Shown: in pieces, positions 34,555 to 46,860 of the stretch
Layout: the number at the start of each line of letters is the position of its first letter
Numbering within the stretch: position 1 is the stretch's first letter
Translations under genes and position numbers: made by a program
Notes under the pieces: model-generated
Told to the model about the DNA's origin: nothing
Database searches by the model: none
Seen by the model: the letters and a program-made list of their open reading frames with translations, nothing else
Origin: Adiantum capillus-veneris
Taxonomy: Eukaryota; Streptophyta; Polypodiopsida; Polypodiales; Pteridaceae
Length of the DNA stretch: 64,000 nt
Assembly: GCA_014529385.2 (NCBI GenBank)
Contig: CM043952.1
Location: forward strand, 156,316,057 to 156,380,056
Direction: 5' to 3'

Positions 34555-36069
34555 CCAGATGCTCCAAAAATGGAGGTGCTAATCCACGTTAAAGTCCAAG
34601 AATTGGAGAGCCAGAGTATTGTAAACAGAGAGCAGGAAAATCCGCGAGTTGAGGCACCTTTAGATACGAGGTAATTAGCCAATACCACAGATGGGGTGGG
34701 CTCACAAGCAGTGATGACCATTCCAGAGGTAGAAGAACCGTGGCCACAATCCTTGTGGGAATCAATCAGAAACCAAAAAGATGGCAGTGCTACTTTACAG
34801 TCAGTACCTACCCCTGAGATAAACATGGATCATGAATTTTTTCCAGGAGATATACGATATCTATACGGGGATGTCGGGTCTGTTGCATTTGAAGAGTGCC
34901 ATCTTTCATAAGAGAACTCGAAAAAAAATCGGAGGTTAAAATGGTACCTTCTCAGTGGAAAGCCACACCAAAAATGATGGATACCAAGAGCTTGCATGAA
35001 TTGATGTCTTCTCCTATACAATGCACACTTTATCTCTCAGAGCTATTGAAAATTAGACCGCATCTATGGGGCCAAATTTGCGGACAAAAACATGGATGAC
35101 ACTTTGCCGAAGAAGCGACAGATAAAGCCAGTACCGGTAAATAAGGTGGGTGACTACTGTGAAGGAGACGAAGGACACACCACCTTACCACTTGAGTACA
35201 AAGGAGTAAAGATGGTTGCTATATTAGATAGTGGGGCCGGAATTGCCATTGCAACCAAAGAGATACGGAAAAAATGGGGAAAGCCTGCTCTTAGGAAAAC
35301 TCGAATGAAACTGCAATTAGCGGATGGATACAGGAAGAAACCGATTGGAATATTAGAACAAATCATTGTATCCTCGCGTGGCATCGAGTATGAGCACACC
35401 TTTGCCATAATGAATTTTGACAAGAGCAGCAACTTTGATATCATATTGGGCAGACCATTCATGCGTCGACTCAAAATGGTACAAGACTGAGGCCCAATTG
35501 ATTTGGAAAGCAAAGTGCATATTTGGATGTACGGAGCTCCTGAGAGTGGAAGTCTTAGAAAGCAGGATTGCATCCTAGAGCGTTCAGTAGAAGACGAGGC
35601 ATATGTACCAGAACCATTTCCAGAGGAGTTATTTGAACCCTTTGGATGGGATCAAATACTGGCGACTCTTGATGTGTGTGTGAATGAGGTGACCTCGACT
35701 AAATTCTGTGATGAGGAAGGGTACAATATAACTCCCGTATTTATGATAAAGGTGTTGAAGGAAGCTAACGTGATTTTTGAGTGTGAAAGCAGAAAAGGTG
35801 AGACAGATAGCTACATCATGGAGCATGATGCCAAAGTGCACATGAAGGAAGCAAAGCAACAACGAGAATATGTCATCATTGACATACCTGAAGAATCAAC
35901 AAAAGCTATTTCAAAGAAGTAGACTCCAGAAAAAGTGCAAATAAAAGCAAATGAAGGAGAAAAGATTCCAAGTTCAACGGAAAATCTTCAACAAGCGCAA
36001 GATCAAAAGAAGAACAGGGACAACGAAGAAGATCGATCGTTTGCTACGACGATCAAATTTAGCATACGC
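34555..36069 (+). pseudogene. LTR-retroelement remnant with retropepsin domain (left part)
   Basis: Broken gag-like frames (34560-35090) lead into an intact 133-codon stretch at 35092-35490. This has GDYCEGDEGHTTLPLEYKG, the retropepsin active site AILDSGAGIAIAT, and FDIILGRPFMRRL, the typical end of a Ty3/gypsy aspartic protease. After one stop, 35503-35922 continues with VPEPFPEELFEPFGWDQIL and VNEVTSTKFCDEEG. The same module, more decayed, is at 58.6-59.5 kb. No reverse transcriptase follows, because the remnant is cut at 36070 by another LTR element and resumes, apparently, at 42435. Confidence 0.7.
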
Positions 36070-36854
36070 TGTCGTGTTGTGACACGTACATAGTGGGAAC
36101 GCATCCTACAAGAGTTATCTTGTAACTTTTTAGATACATAATTATCTTTCCTATAATGTACATATACATATTTAAGTATAGTAACCTATTCTTACTTTAC
36201 CATCAGAAAATACTATGAGAAAAGCATCAATAGCTCTCTCTCTTTAACTTGGGGCAAAAAGCATTGATTCTTTATTTCTACTATCTCATTATTATCTCAC
36301 ACCCTAACTAGATCCTATATTTAGGGTAAACTCCAATACATATATATTCTATGTATTTTTCATATTTTTCTTATATTTCTTTTTAAATAGCTACTAGGAG
36401 GGAATCAAATCCTAGTGGGACACTAGGTGGCATGATTTCAAAGATACACTTTTTTTAATGCATTATTGCAAGCATGATTACAAAACTTTGTCAAAGATCA
36501 ATGTCATGCTTTCATATGGCATGAGGTGTCCTTTGGAATCAAATGAAAGTTTAGGATAAGGGGACCATAGGAAGACTTTTGCTTCCAGAAATGGAACCTA
36601 TTTTGATGATTTTTTAACACAAGGTTCCAATCCAAATTGGAAAACGATTTTAAAATGAAAATCTTAGCTAATGAGCTGAACTTTTTTCCCATATTTTTAC
36701 TTTTTTATTTGGAGCCACAGTTGAGGAGATATGATCAAAATACTGGACCCCAGTCCTCCCACATCATGCAGGGACAGCTCATTTCCAACTTTTTCAATTC
36801 TTGTTCACACTGGCTCCTCTCTTCTTGTGTAAACCCTTGAAGGTTCCCTTCACC

Positions 36855-36861
36855 TATAAAA
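36855..36861 (+). promoter_or_regulatory. TATA box in left LTR
   Basis: TATAAAA in cacctataaaaggggacc. The identical context recurs at 41260-41266 in the right LTR. Placement defines U3/R at about 815 bp into the LTR. Confidence 0.6.
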
Positions 36862-37412
36862 GGGGACCTTTTCTTCCTTGAAAACCACTCAAGCATTCAA
36901 GCCATTGATGAGAGGAATTCTTGAGGGAGTGAGTAGTAATGCCTAATTGGACTTAGCCATTAACATAAGCCCAAGCCTACACTTTCTCCTAGAGGAAGAC
37001 TAGCCATTCTTGTACGCTATCCTTGGAAGATCAACTCTAATCAAAGAAGGTCTTGGACTTGGAGTATCAATCAACGTTGAATTCTCTCCTCTTCTTCTCT
37101 CTCCATCAATAATGGTACCGAAGGGTTTGTCAAGTAAGATGTGTTCTACATCGATGTTTTCTTGATTTCTTGTTGTTTTCTTTTTCATCTCTAATCCAAC
37201 ATATATATATATATCTAATATCATCTCCTTAACCAAATCTATCTCTCTCACTCTTAGTAATTCATTCTCTCTACAAATTTTAGGTTCTCCTTGGTACAGA
37301 TACATCTCTCGCCGCAGTATCCTTATTGCCTATGGGCAAGAATAGGGCTTGGGAGGGAAACTCTCTTCTCTTCTCTCATATCTACATTTTACACATACTA
37401 GAGTTATCCTAA

Positions 37413-37631
37413 ATGAATAATCCACATGATGATAATTTCTATCGCTTTCACGCTGTACGATCTATTAGAATTAACGTATGGATTAGCCGTAAAATACACT
37501 TTCAACAACGTATAGTGTTTCTCTTTGGCCCAGAAAGGCTTAATGAAATACTTCTATCACCGGATCCCGTTATACTACCTCTCATAGACTATAACTTTTC
37601 TTTTGACGTAAGCGTAGTTATCTTGCTATGA
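37413..37631 (+). CDS. Small LTR ORF 1 (72 aa), unknown
   Basis: 72 codons in the transcribed part of the left LTR. The C-terminal half, with FLFGPERLNEILLSPDPVIL and a closing DVSVVILL, is clearly similar to the ORF that follows. Its TGA stop overlaps the next ATG (ATGA). In the right LTR the same ORF is ended after 15 codons at 41863 by TGA where the left copy has CGA. No known family is recognised. It may be an upstream ORF that tunes gag translation, or chance coding inside the leader. Confidence 0.35.
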   Translation: MNNPHDDNFYRFHAVRSIRINVWISRKIHFQQRIVFLFGPERLNEILLSPDPVILPLIDYNFSFDVSVVILL

Positions 37632-37840
37632 ACCAAGAGGATTTGTATACACAATTAATCCAAATCACTAGACAAAAAATATATATTATGGTAAGCACAA
37701 AACTACAATTCCAAAGAACAATTCGTAGCCTATTTGGTCAGCCAAGATTGAATGCCATTTACTCATCTATTAACCCTTTCATATTACCCATGATACGATA
37801 TGACCATAGCCTTGATGTTTTCATCTTTGTGTTATTTTGA
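37628..37840 (+). CDS. Small LTR ORF 2 (70 aa), paralogue of ORF 1
   Basis: 70 codons starting in the ATGA overlap with ORF 1. It shares LFGxxRLNxI, P-x-ILP-x-I-x-Y and a hydrophobic DV...L tail with ORF 1, so the pair probably arose by tandem duplication. It is intact in both LTRs (second copy 42033-42245) with only about two residue changes, while the surrounding LTR has indels. Hydrophobic C terminus; function unknown. Confidence 0.4.
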   Translation: MNQEDLYTQLIQITRQKIYIMVSTKLQFQRTIRSLFGQPRLNAIYSSINPFILPMIRYDHSLDVFIFVLF

Positions 37841-38048
37841 CATTCTCTTTTGTGTTCTTTCTTTGTGTGTGTGAGTGCAAGAGAGAAAGAGTGGATCTTC
37901 TTTGATTGCACTTCTTTCCAAACCCTAGTCTTCATGGCATATATGGTTTAACCCCTTCATATAGTTTTTTTGGAGTTCTCTCACAAACTCTCACAGCCAT
38001 AAGCTCGGTGCTTTCCTGGCAAGACCACAAATTTCTCGACATTACTTT

Positions 38049-38067
38049 TGGTGAACCCGACGCGAAC
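38049..38067 (+). promoter_or_regulatory. Candidate primer binding site
   Basis: tggtgaacccgacgcgaac begins with TGG, 7 bp after the left LTR. Its complement reads like a tRNA 3' end (GTTCG...GGTTCACCA) with a T-loop. The tRNA species was not identified. Confidence 0.55.
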
Positions 38068-38091
38068 AAGCCGGGGTGAGAGTATATAAAG

Positions 38092-40107
38092 ATGGCTAGC
38101 AAAGTGGAGCAGCTATATGCTGAAATGAAAGAGCTTGCAGACAGATGCAAATGTCTTGAAGAAGAAGACCGGATTCAAAAAGTGATTGAAAGCGCTAGGC
38201 AATCCGTATATAATGAGATTAATATATTCGAAGGCTATGATCCAGAAGGATATCTTGAGTGCTATGTGATAGAGATGAGGCTTCAAGCAATTCCAGAATC
38301 TGGGATGATTGCAGCATTTGTTGAACTCGTGAGTGATGATTTCAAGCACCAAGTTCAAGACTTTGCAAGTGTATATGCAAGCAACTGGGGTGAGTTTTCT
38401 ACAACTATAACACAGGTATGCTTGGAACATCAAGACCAAGAGATGGAGCAGAGTGGAAGTGGATGTGACCAGCTAGAGTTGGTGTCTCCTGTAAGCCATG
38501 CAAGTGTCAACACATCCATACAGGCTAATTTAGAAGCAGTAATAGATGCATATCTTTTGCAAGATGAAAATTTATTGTATGCAGATGAAGCAGATATAGT
38601 GGAAGCTATTTATGCACGTTTGGGTGTTGTAACCTTTGTATCTCAAGATAATGACTCTCATGATGCTATCCAAGTGCCTGAAACAGCTCAAAGCGACTTA
38701 GAGGATGATGCAAACTCGTCGACTATGATAGATGATTTGGACGCTCCTTTTGATTCGTTTGAAGATGCACATGAGTGTATATACAAGGATGAGAATGCTA
38801 TGGTTTTGACAGAGGATGTGAAGGGAAAACAGGTGGAAGACGGCTATATTAGTGATGTGCTACAATCTACTTTTGAGCACATCCAGGAACTTTTACCAAG
38901 TTTAGAAGAGCCGGATTCCTATACTAAAGACATATACTAGGATGAAGAAGCCATTATCAATGCTTTCCTATGCGAGTTTGATGCATGTGGTACTACCCAA
39001 ATGGATATGCCTAGCTGCGAAAGTGCTAATTTAGAGGGGGTGACTGGAAATATCTTCCTTTGTGAGTATAGCTCTGCTAGTAGCATTGCGGATTGTGAAG
39101 TACCTCAGCTACACGAGGTGGAAGAAGAGGAGTGCATTGATAGAGTAATATGTATGTCTTGTATATATGGGGTAGCAGATGTGATGCAGATGACTCATGA
39201 AATTGTGCCTTATTTAGAGCTAGATGCAGCAAGCTTTCACAATTCCATGGTAGAGGAAGGAATGATAGATGCAAATTCTGTGCATGAGGATTGGGGTTCT
39301 GCGGATGAAGCTATGAATCTTCAAGATTCACAAATCAAAGATAGAGAAGTGTTTGGTTATGCTATACAGGTTGAAGTGACATCAGAGGATAGAGTAGAAG
39401 AGCAAGAAACCTCTTTGGATATGGTATGTGATTGGGGTGATATTTCTTATCTGTGTGAAGATGAAAATAAAGATTCTTGCCATAAAGTGCCTACTATACA
39501 GGGTTCTAAGAATTTTGGTTGCCTACAGGTATGCAAACAATATCTGAGGCATAAAAGGGATTTAGGTCTTGTGTCACAGGGTATAAATTGCAAGCAGGTT
39601 TGTGAGCATCTATCTGCTATGGATAGGAAGGGTATACATGGTGATGCCTTGAAGCAAGAAGAGGATGCTAGCTCTATGCTGACACCAGAGTCATGTAATG
39701 AAGAAGGGTTCTCCCTAGATGAGTGGAGACATGATTCAGCTGAAGATAATTTAGAGATGGGTCAAAAAGGAAGAAGGGGTGAAGATATTGTGTCAGAGAC
39801 TAACTCCAAGGAGGTTTTTGAGCAGTCGGTTACAAGTGACCGGGAGCATACCTACCAGGATGATTTGGAAAGGGAATTAGACACCATATTTGAGAGGTAT
39901 GCAAAGTTTTATGATGTAAAGTTGGAGAGGTATTTGGTAAAAGGTGAGAGAATTGATGAGAGGTTTACCATGCATATTTTTGAGGTTTCCCTTGATGTTG
40001 AGAAAGGCTATCTAGAGGATTCTTTTGAGAATGAAGATGCAGATTCAGACTTCTATGCGAAAGAGGTACATCTGGATTTAAAGGTTGGTGAGAAGGTTGA
40101 AGTGTAG
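38092..40107 (+). CDS. Gag-like frame of the 6.4-kb element, one internal TAG
   Basis: ATG 25 bp after the primer site opens 282 codons to TAG (38938-38940). The same frame then continues without a break for 389 more codons to TAG at 40107. The N terminus is a coiled-coil-like helix (KVEQLYAEMKELADRCKCLEEEDR), then a gag-type segment with FEGYDPEGYLECYV and WGEFSTTI, as in Ty3/gypsy gag. The rest is very acidic, Asp/Glu-rich, with no zinc knuckle or protease. Keeping the frame open beyond the TAG suggests readthrough or a recent mutation. A further in-frame piece (40147-40458) follows two stops and runs into the LTR. It would need a partner element to supply pol. Confidence 0.55.
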
Positions 40108-40434
40108 TTTTAAAAATCTTTCAAGTATATTACAGGAAGTCTGGAAGTGTTTTTTGAAGAGGAGGATGAGGAACTTATGTCTCTACGTCATGAAGATTTT
40201 GCGCATAATGGAGATTTGTTACAGATATTTTGGAGACAGATGTATATAACAATTCCTTTTGATCCGAGAGGAATTAAAAGATGCGGAGAATCTCAATGCT
40301 TAGTACAATACAAGTTTTTGAGTTACCCATATGATCCTCGAGGAGGTCATGGGATGACAGGGGATACAATTGCTCTCACAAGTTGCCATGACGTTGGCAC
40401 ATGCCGGAGGATGTGCAGGTTTAGAGGGGGTGGA

Positions 40435-42434
40435 TGTCGTGTTGTGACACGTACATAGTGGGAACGCATCCTACAAGAGTTATCTTGTAACATTTTAGAT
40501 ACATAACTATCTTTCCTATAATGTACATCTGCATATTTAAGTCTAATAATAGGCCTTCTATCTCATCCTATTATTTTTCTCAAGGGTAACCTATTCTTAC
40601 TTTACCATCAGAAAATACTATGGGAAAAGCATCAATAGCTTCGCCTCTTTAACTTGGGGCAAAAAACGTTGATTCTTTATTTCTACTATCTCATTATCAT
40701 CTCACACCCTATCTAGATCCTATATTTAAGGTAGACTCCAATATATATATATTCTATGTATTTTTCATATTTTTCTTATATTTCTTTTTAAATAGCTACT
40801 AGGAGGGAATCAAATCCTAGTGGGACACTAGGTGGCATGATTTCAAAGATACACTTATTTTAATGCATTATTGCAAGCATGATTACAAAACTTTGTCAAG
40901 GAGCAATGTCATGCTTTCATATGGCATGAGGTGTCCTTTGGAATCAAATGAAAGTCTAAGCTAAGGGGACCACAGGAAGACTTTTGCTGTCAGAAATGGA
41001 CCCTATTTTGATGATTTTTTTACACAAGGTTCCAATCCGAATTGGAAAACGATTTTAAAATGCAAATCGTACCTAATGAGCTGAATTTTTTGCCCATACT
41101 TTTACTTTTTTATTTGGAGCCATGGTTGAGGAGATATGATCAAAATACTGGACCCCAGTCCTCCCACATCATGCAGGGACAGCTCATTTCCAACTTTTCC
41201 AATTCTTGTTCACACTGGCTCCTCTCTTCTTGTGTAAACCCTTGAAGGTTCCCTTCACCTATAAAAGGGGACCTTTTCTTCCTTGAAAACCACTCAAGCA
41301 TTCAAGCCATTGATGAGAGGAATTCTTGAGGGAGTGAGTAGTAATGCCTAATTGGACTTAGCCATTAACATAAGCCCAAGCCTACACTTTCTCCTAGAGG
41401 AAGACTAGCCATTCTTGTACGCTATCCTTGGAAGATCAACTCTAATCAAAGAAGGTCTTGGACTTGGCGTATCAATCAACGTTGAATTCTCCCCTCTTCT
41501 TCTCTCTCCATCAATAATGGTATCGAAGGGTTTGTCAAGTAAGATGTGTTTTACATCGATGTTTTCTTGATTTCTTGTTGTTTTTTTTTTCATCTCTAAT
41601 CCAACATATATATATATATCTAATATCATCTCCTTAACCAAATCTATCTCTCTAACTCTTAGTAATTTATTCTCTCTACAAATTTTAGGTTCTCCTTGCT
41701 ACAGGTACATCTCTCGCCGCAGTATCCTTATTGCCTATGGGCAAGAATAGGGCTTGGGAGGGAAACTCTCTTCTCTTCTCTCATATCTACATTTTACACA
41801 TACTAGAGTTATCCTAAATGAATAATCCACATGATGATAATTGCTATCGCTTTCACTCATTATGATCTATTAGAATTAACGTATGGATTAGCCGTAAAAT
41901 ACACTTTTAACAACGTATAGTGTTTCTCTTTGGCCCAGAAAGGCTCAATGAAATACTTCTATCACCGGATCCCATTATACTACCTCTCATAGACTATAAC
42001 TTTTCTTTTGACGTAAGCGTAGTTATCTTGCTATGAACCAAGAGGATTTGTATACACAATTAATCCCAATCACTAGACAAAATATATATATTATGGTAAG
42101 CACAAAACTACAATTCCAAAGAACAATTCGTAGCCTATTTGGTCAGCCAAGATTGAATGCCATTTACTCATCGATTAACCCTTTCATATTACCCATGATA
42201 CGATATGACCATAGCCTTGATGTTTTCATCTTTGTGTTATTTTGACATTCTCTTTTGTGTTCTTTCTTTGTGTGTGTGAGTGCAAGAGAGAAAGAGTGGG
42301 TCTTCTTTGATTGCACTTCTTTCCAAACCTAGTCTTCATGGCATCTATGGTTTAACCCCTTCATATAGTTTTTTGACAAACTCTCACAGCCATAAGCCCG
42401 GTGCTTTCCTGGCAAGACCGCAAATTTCTCGACA
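40435..42434 (+). repeat. Right LTR of the 6.4-kb element
   Basis: 2000 bp, the same ends as the left LTR, TATA box at 41260. Small ORF 1 is truncated (ATG 41818, TGA 41863); small ORF 2 is intact at 42033-42245. Confidence 0.85.
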
Positions 42435-44007
42435 AAGCGGAGAAACGGGACTCAAAATCATATTTTCAGTTGTGATAGATCCAAAAGCGACAAAAAATCT
42501 AATGACTTATGGAACGTGGATCATGATGGGAAAGCCACCAATCATCGAGCTAGAGGACATCGTGTACACAAGTTCAAAAATGTCGATTCCTAGCTTTGGA
42601 GTGGTAGAAGCTATACTCAAGTTGAGTACTGGGGAGTACAAGGATACTTTCCACATAATCGACTCCCATCACATCAAGGAGAGTATAGTCTTGATAGAAA
42701 GGTGGAGGAACATCTTCTTTTGACAACAATCAAAAGCCGCAACAACAACACCATCAAAAGCCCCAAAAGCACCTGAAGTCAATGCAAAAAAGGAGCAACC
42801 AACCATCATGGAAAAAGGTAAAGCAACGGTAAACACTGAAGTATATCAACCTCGCAAGACGACTTTACCTTCAACGAGTTTCCATCAAACTTCCCGCAAA
42901 GCCTCTACATCAGAAGCCAAACCATCGACAATGCAATGGAAACCGAGACAAAAAGTCTATCAACCAAAGTTTCCATCACATCAGAGCATGAGGAAGAAGC
43001 CAAATAATGTCAACCAAGTGTTGGTATCCAAAGAGCACATCAAAGTCAAAAGACCCAGTTTGGATACATGAAGCACAAGTTCAACATCAAAAAAAGGTGA
43101 TAGGGTGGGTAGCATCAAATGAGTCAATCACTGCTCAGGGCTACTTCCAAGGAAACACTAATGTTTGGGCCAAAAAGCCTAAAGTAATCACCTGGACCTA
43201 CCACCTCAACCAACGTGTTCTACGAAGAACAAGATGCGCTATAAACGCAAGACAAACAACTCAAATAGGAGAAAGAAAAACCACAAAAGACAGAAGAAAA
43301 GACCTTCCAAGCAAGAAATGCGACAAGTTTAAGTACGAAAGTCAGACACTAGTCAAAGTACCCAAAAAAGACAGGTGAGGCAACGGATAATTCCAGCTAA
43401 GCTACTCAAAGCACAAGGATTTTATGAAGGTAACACACAAATATGGTTACCACAAATTGTAGCTCAATCTCGAATAACGAAGAGAAATCAGGCAGCACAA
43501 GCTTCTACCCCAAAGCAAGCAATGACAACCAAAAGCCAACAGAAGCCAATTACAACCAAGGTTACTGCAATCTACCGATGGATACCTTGTCATCAATTAC
43601 AAAAGCAAGGATTTTACAACAGAAATCATCAGGTTTGGATACCAAATCCTAGTGTCCATCAAATTATAGAAGAAGATAAAATGCCAAAGACGATCACACA
43701 AGGACCAAAAACAAGATGGGTTCCAAAATTGCTCGTGGAAACTCAATCACAAAGAACCCACACATCTCGACAATCGCTTCTCATGGAAATTAACGCAAAG
43801 GCTACATCAAGTCCTATCAGAGCTGAAGGACTTGTTTTACTAAGCAGTGTGAACATACAACAAGCAAGTCAAGAGGAGCCAAAATATGCCAACATACTCG
43901 ACAAAATGGTGGCATCCAATGACCAAAAAAGTGGAAGAGGCTTAAACTTCAAGAACTTATGGAATTGGGTTTTTGGCCTTGAACAGGTAAGTCCAAATCG
44001 CCATTAA
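42435..44007 (+). pseudogene. Retroelement remnant (right part) with W-x-P/QGFY repeats
   Basis: Follows the LTR directly. The first frame (to 42723) contains LMTYGTWIMMGKPPIIELED and KDTFHIID, reminiscent of a degenerate aspartic-protease fold. A Lys/Gln/Thr-rich region follows. From 43110 to 43760, in shifting frames, is a peptide repeated three and a half times: GWVASNESITAQGYFQGNTN, RIIPAKLLKAQGFYEGNTQI and RWIPCHQLQKQGFYNRNHQV, each ending in a Trp, then a lone RWVPKLL. Unit length is close to 28 residues plus spacer. Function unknown. It probably belongs to the same element as 34555-36069, displaced by the insertion. Confidence 0.45.
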
Positions 44008-45243
44008 AAATACATGGCATAAAAGTCAGAGTCGGGCAGCTAAGCCACTGAATGAGCAAGGCGTTAGTCCCAAACCTTCATGTAATATTCTCTGTGGTCT
44101 AAGCGTCTTAGTTATTCTAGGTATTGCTCAAGCTGGAAGAGTTGAGTATAATTACGTTGTGTCGCTCATGCTGGTATAGGTGAGCATAAGAGTCGAAGTC
44201 ATTGTAATATAGTGGTAAGTGAAGGAGGCAGTCCAAAAGACACTCACACACTCAACACAGTGAGGAGTGAGTGGAGAAGCTTCTACATTGAAAACCCTTC
44301 TTGGAAACGTGGAAGCTATTGAGACGTCCTTTGATGTCACATGTGCTACATTTGTTCCTTGAAGCACCCATCAACTCCATCTCTTACACTACATGCTTTT
44401 GTTTGAAAAATTCTCATAAGCATATAGAGTGTCCCATAATTGGTACTTGCATTAGACACTCTTCCTTTGTTTCTCCCAAGCACTCACCTTGCATGACATG
44501 TACTTCAATTCTAAATTCTCAACTCCAATAAGAGCGTACACCAAAGGCACTTTTTTCCCACTGGGTTTTTTCCCTTTGGTCATCCAGGTTTTAAGACCCT
44601 AATCTAGAAACCCTCATCATCGACTTCTTGTATATATTCCTTCTACGTCAGCATAAAGAAATGGCTACCCAAATCAATCGACAACAACTTGGAGAAAACA
44701 CTGCAGGTCTCCATATGCTTATCAAGAGCATCTTTTATCTTCAAGGGCAACAACAAAGCTCCATCAAACAATGGCAAGTCAAAGAATGGCCCACAACAAC
44801 AAGCAATAAAAAATTCAACAAGTGAGCTATCCACAACAATCAAAAGTAGCTCACACAGTGCTTCAAAATTAGTGACCTATTGCAGACAACTCAAATTTCA
44901 GTGGACCTTGAATATCCATCATAAAGTCCACGCCACAAAGAGGATCAATTCTACACGATCAAACACTTCAACATCCATCTTTACGGCGGCTAAGATTGGC
45001 AACCAAGAGGCAAGACGAAACATTGCCTTGATAATCAAAGCTCAAATCACGTATCAACAACATGATAGCAATGCATCACTCAAGGAAGGCAGAAGCGTCA
45101 TCAACGACAACGCACTTCCCAAGCTTAAGAACAACCTTGAAGACAAAGCTAAAGACCAACCTTGAAAACAAATCTGAAGAAAAACCTATGACAAGACTGC
45201 ACAAGGTCGTGTCAAGGGACGACACGAATTAGGAAGGGGGGAA
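44008..45243. other. Retroelement internal non-coding tail
   Basis: Contains ttttttcccactgggttttttcc near 44556, a word commonly seen in plant LTR elements close to their ends, and weak Lys/Ser/Gln-rich open frames at 44628-45165 that look like decayed coding. No intact gene was seen. Confidence 0.4.
45231..45243 (+). promoter_or_regulatory. Candidate polypurine tract before an LTR
   Basis: aggaaggggggaa immediately before tgtttgaggataaatc, a plausible LTR start at 45244. A TATA-like tatttataaagg follows near 45410. The LTR's other end and partner were not found. Confidence 0.4.
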
Positions 45244-46860
45244 TGTTTGAGGATAAATCAAACGAACACCCAACTGGTCGGACACGTAGCCACACACCAC
45301 ATTTGTAGTCTATTATTTTGTCCGAGCTAGTGTAGTGATACTCTGTGTAAATTTTGATTCCAGAGTAATGGATCAATTCCCTGAGTTATAATGTTGTAAT
45401 GATATTTATAAAGGTCCATGTAAACCGGCCACTAACCATTTATAATACCCTAGGTATAAAGGTCAATAACTTTAATGTGAAAAGGAGGCTTATCTTTAGA
45501 AGAAGTGGGAGTTCAAAAAATGTACGCTCAAGGTACGAGCTGCTCCAACCTTGTAATCATCACAATTAATGAATGGGTAATCAGTTTTCAAATCCAAAAC
45601 TTGCATTAGGTTCCTCTATCTTTGCTCTTTCATTCTAGTGTAAGCATTGTCACTTTTGTTGTGGTTCGCGACTACGTGTCTGTGAGCTGTAATTGTAGAT
45701 TTGAGTGCTTAAATTGTTGTTTATAGTCGTTTTTACCATAGGAGAGTGTTCTTAGACCATAGGACGACAGTTCTGGACAGTTCTGGACAGTTCTGTTGTA
45801 GTTTTCAGGACCTTTTTCATGATGGATCGTGATTTTGGTACCTTGTCGGATTGCGACCAGACTTGCTAGGATAGTGAACCTAGGTGTCCTAGACCTCCTC
45901 CTAAAGTTTCGTTTCATATCGAGTCCGTTCAAGTGTTGAAATGGCATGATGACCTAGAGCTGTGCGAAAGGACATATGCAGATTTCCCAGATCATTGAGT
46001 GTTGGTTTGCTTGTTGAGCTAGTGTGTTTGCTTGATAAGGTTCACTTCTTGAGATTGACGATCTCATAGAGTCTCCATGCCCCATCTAAGTCACTTTCCG
46101 TGAATATTGACATTATGTTAGTGCCAGAAAGCTATGCTGTAGACGTTCGTCGCGGCGACCCGCTAACAGGGTTGATGAATGCTCATTGGACCCCTTGGGA
46201 GACGTCCAATAGTCTTCTAGAAAGCTTAATTCTTTTTGGTTCTTTTATTAAGTGTTTTTAAATTAATTAAACTAGATTTACTCTAGGTTAATTCTCATTG
46301 GTCCACCTCCGTGGCCATCCAATAGGATTTGAGTACACCTTGTGGGCATCTGGGCTAGGGAGCTGACATGTGTCCCTCTTTCCCCTTGTGTAAAGGAAGC
46401 TTGTGAGTGTGTGTACGTGTGTGTGTGTGTGTGTGTGTTTCTCTCTCATCCCCTACTTCCAGACTTGCCCCCTCCTATGTAGGACTTGTGAAGAATTTTT
46501 GGGACACACACAAAGCATCCAATTTCCCTAGTGTTTGACCTTTGGACACAACCTTTGAATTTTGGAACCTTAGCATTTTGGAAGTCTTAATGGGCTGAAC
46601 CTTAGGGTCTTTTAAGCCCATTATTGCACATTGCTCTTTTGAAGATGGCCCCCCCTTTGGATCCCTATTTTCCCGGTTCGCCAGCTTAACCAATATTCTA
46701 GCCTTTTCTCCCTTGGTACTTCTAGGGAGAAAAAGCTACCGCCCTCCTTTGGATCCCTATTGTGGACGGTCTTCTAGCTTAACCAATATTCTAGCCTTTT
46801 CTCCCCATATTTAATGATCAGTTTAACATGAGAAAATCATTTAGAAGAATTAGATATTAG
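45244..46860. other. Probable LTR remnant and spacer with simple repeats
   Basis: No coding sequence was seen. Contains a GT microsatellite (46402-46438) and a duplicated block, cctttggatccctatt...cttaaccaatattctagcc, at about 46650 and 46745. Confidence 0.45.
46402..46438 (+). repeat. GT microsatellite
   Basis: Interrupted (GT)n tract of about 37 bp. Confidence 0.9.

Larger units (their letters stand above)
36070..38041 (+). repeat. Left LTR of the 6.4-kb element
   Basis: 1972 bp, TGTCG...CGACA. It contains a TATA box at 36855 and, 550 bp downstream of it, two overlapping small ORFs. The sequence after the TATA would form a leader of about 1.15 kb, unusually long. Confidence 0.85.
36070..42434 (+). 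mobile_element. Non-autonomous LTR retrotransposon, 6.4 kb, no pol
   Basis: Two long direct repeats of 1972 and 2000 bp, both starting TGTCGTGTTGTGACACG and ending ATTTCTCGACA (TGTCG/CGACA inverted ends), flank 2.4 kb of internal DNA. A primer-binding-site candidate lies 7 bp after the left LTR and a purine tract (agagggggtgga) just before the right one. The LTRs differ by scattered substitutions, a block of about 45 bp near 40545 present only on the right, and about 11 bp near 37970 present only on the left. The interior holds a gag-like acidic frame but no protease, RT or integrase. Flanking 5-mers (tacgc and aagcg) do not match, so there is no visible target duplication. Confidence 0.85.

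Noticed and set aside
42435-42460. A second primer site after the right LTR, which would indicate a tandem element
   Set aside because: aaagcggagaaacggg does not resemble the site at 38049.
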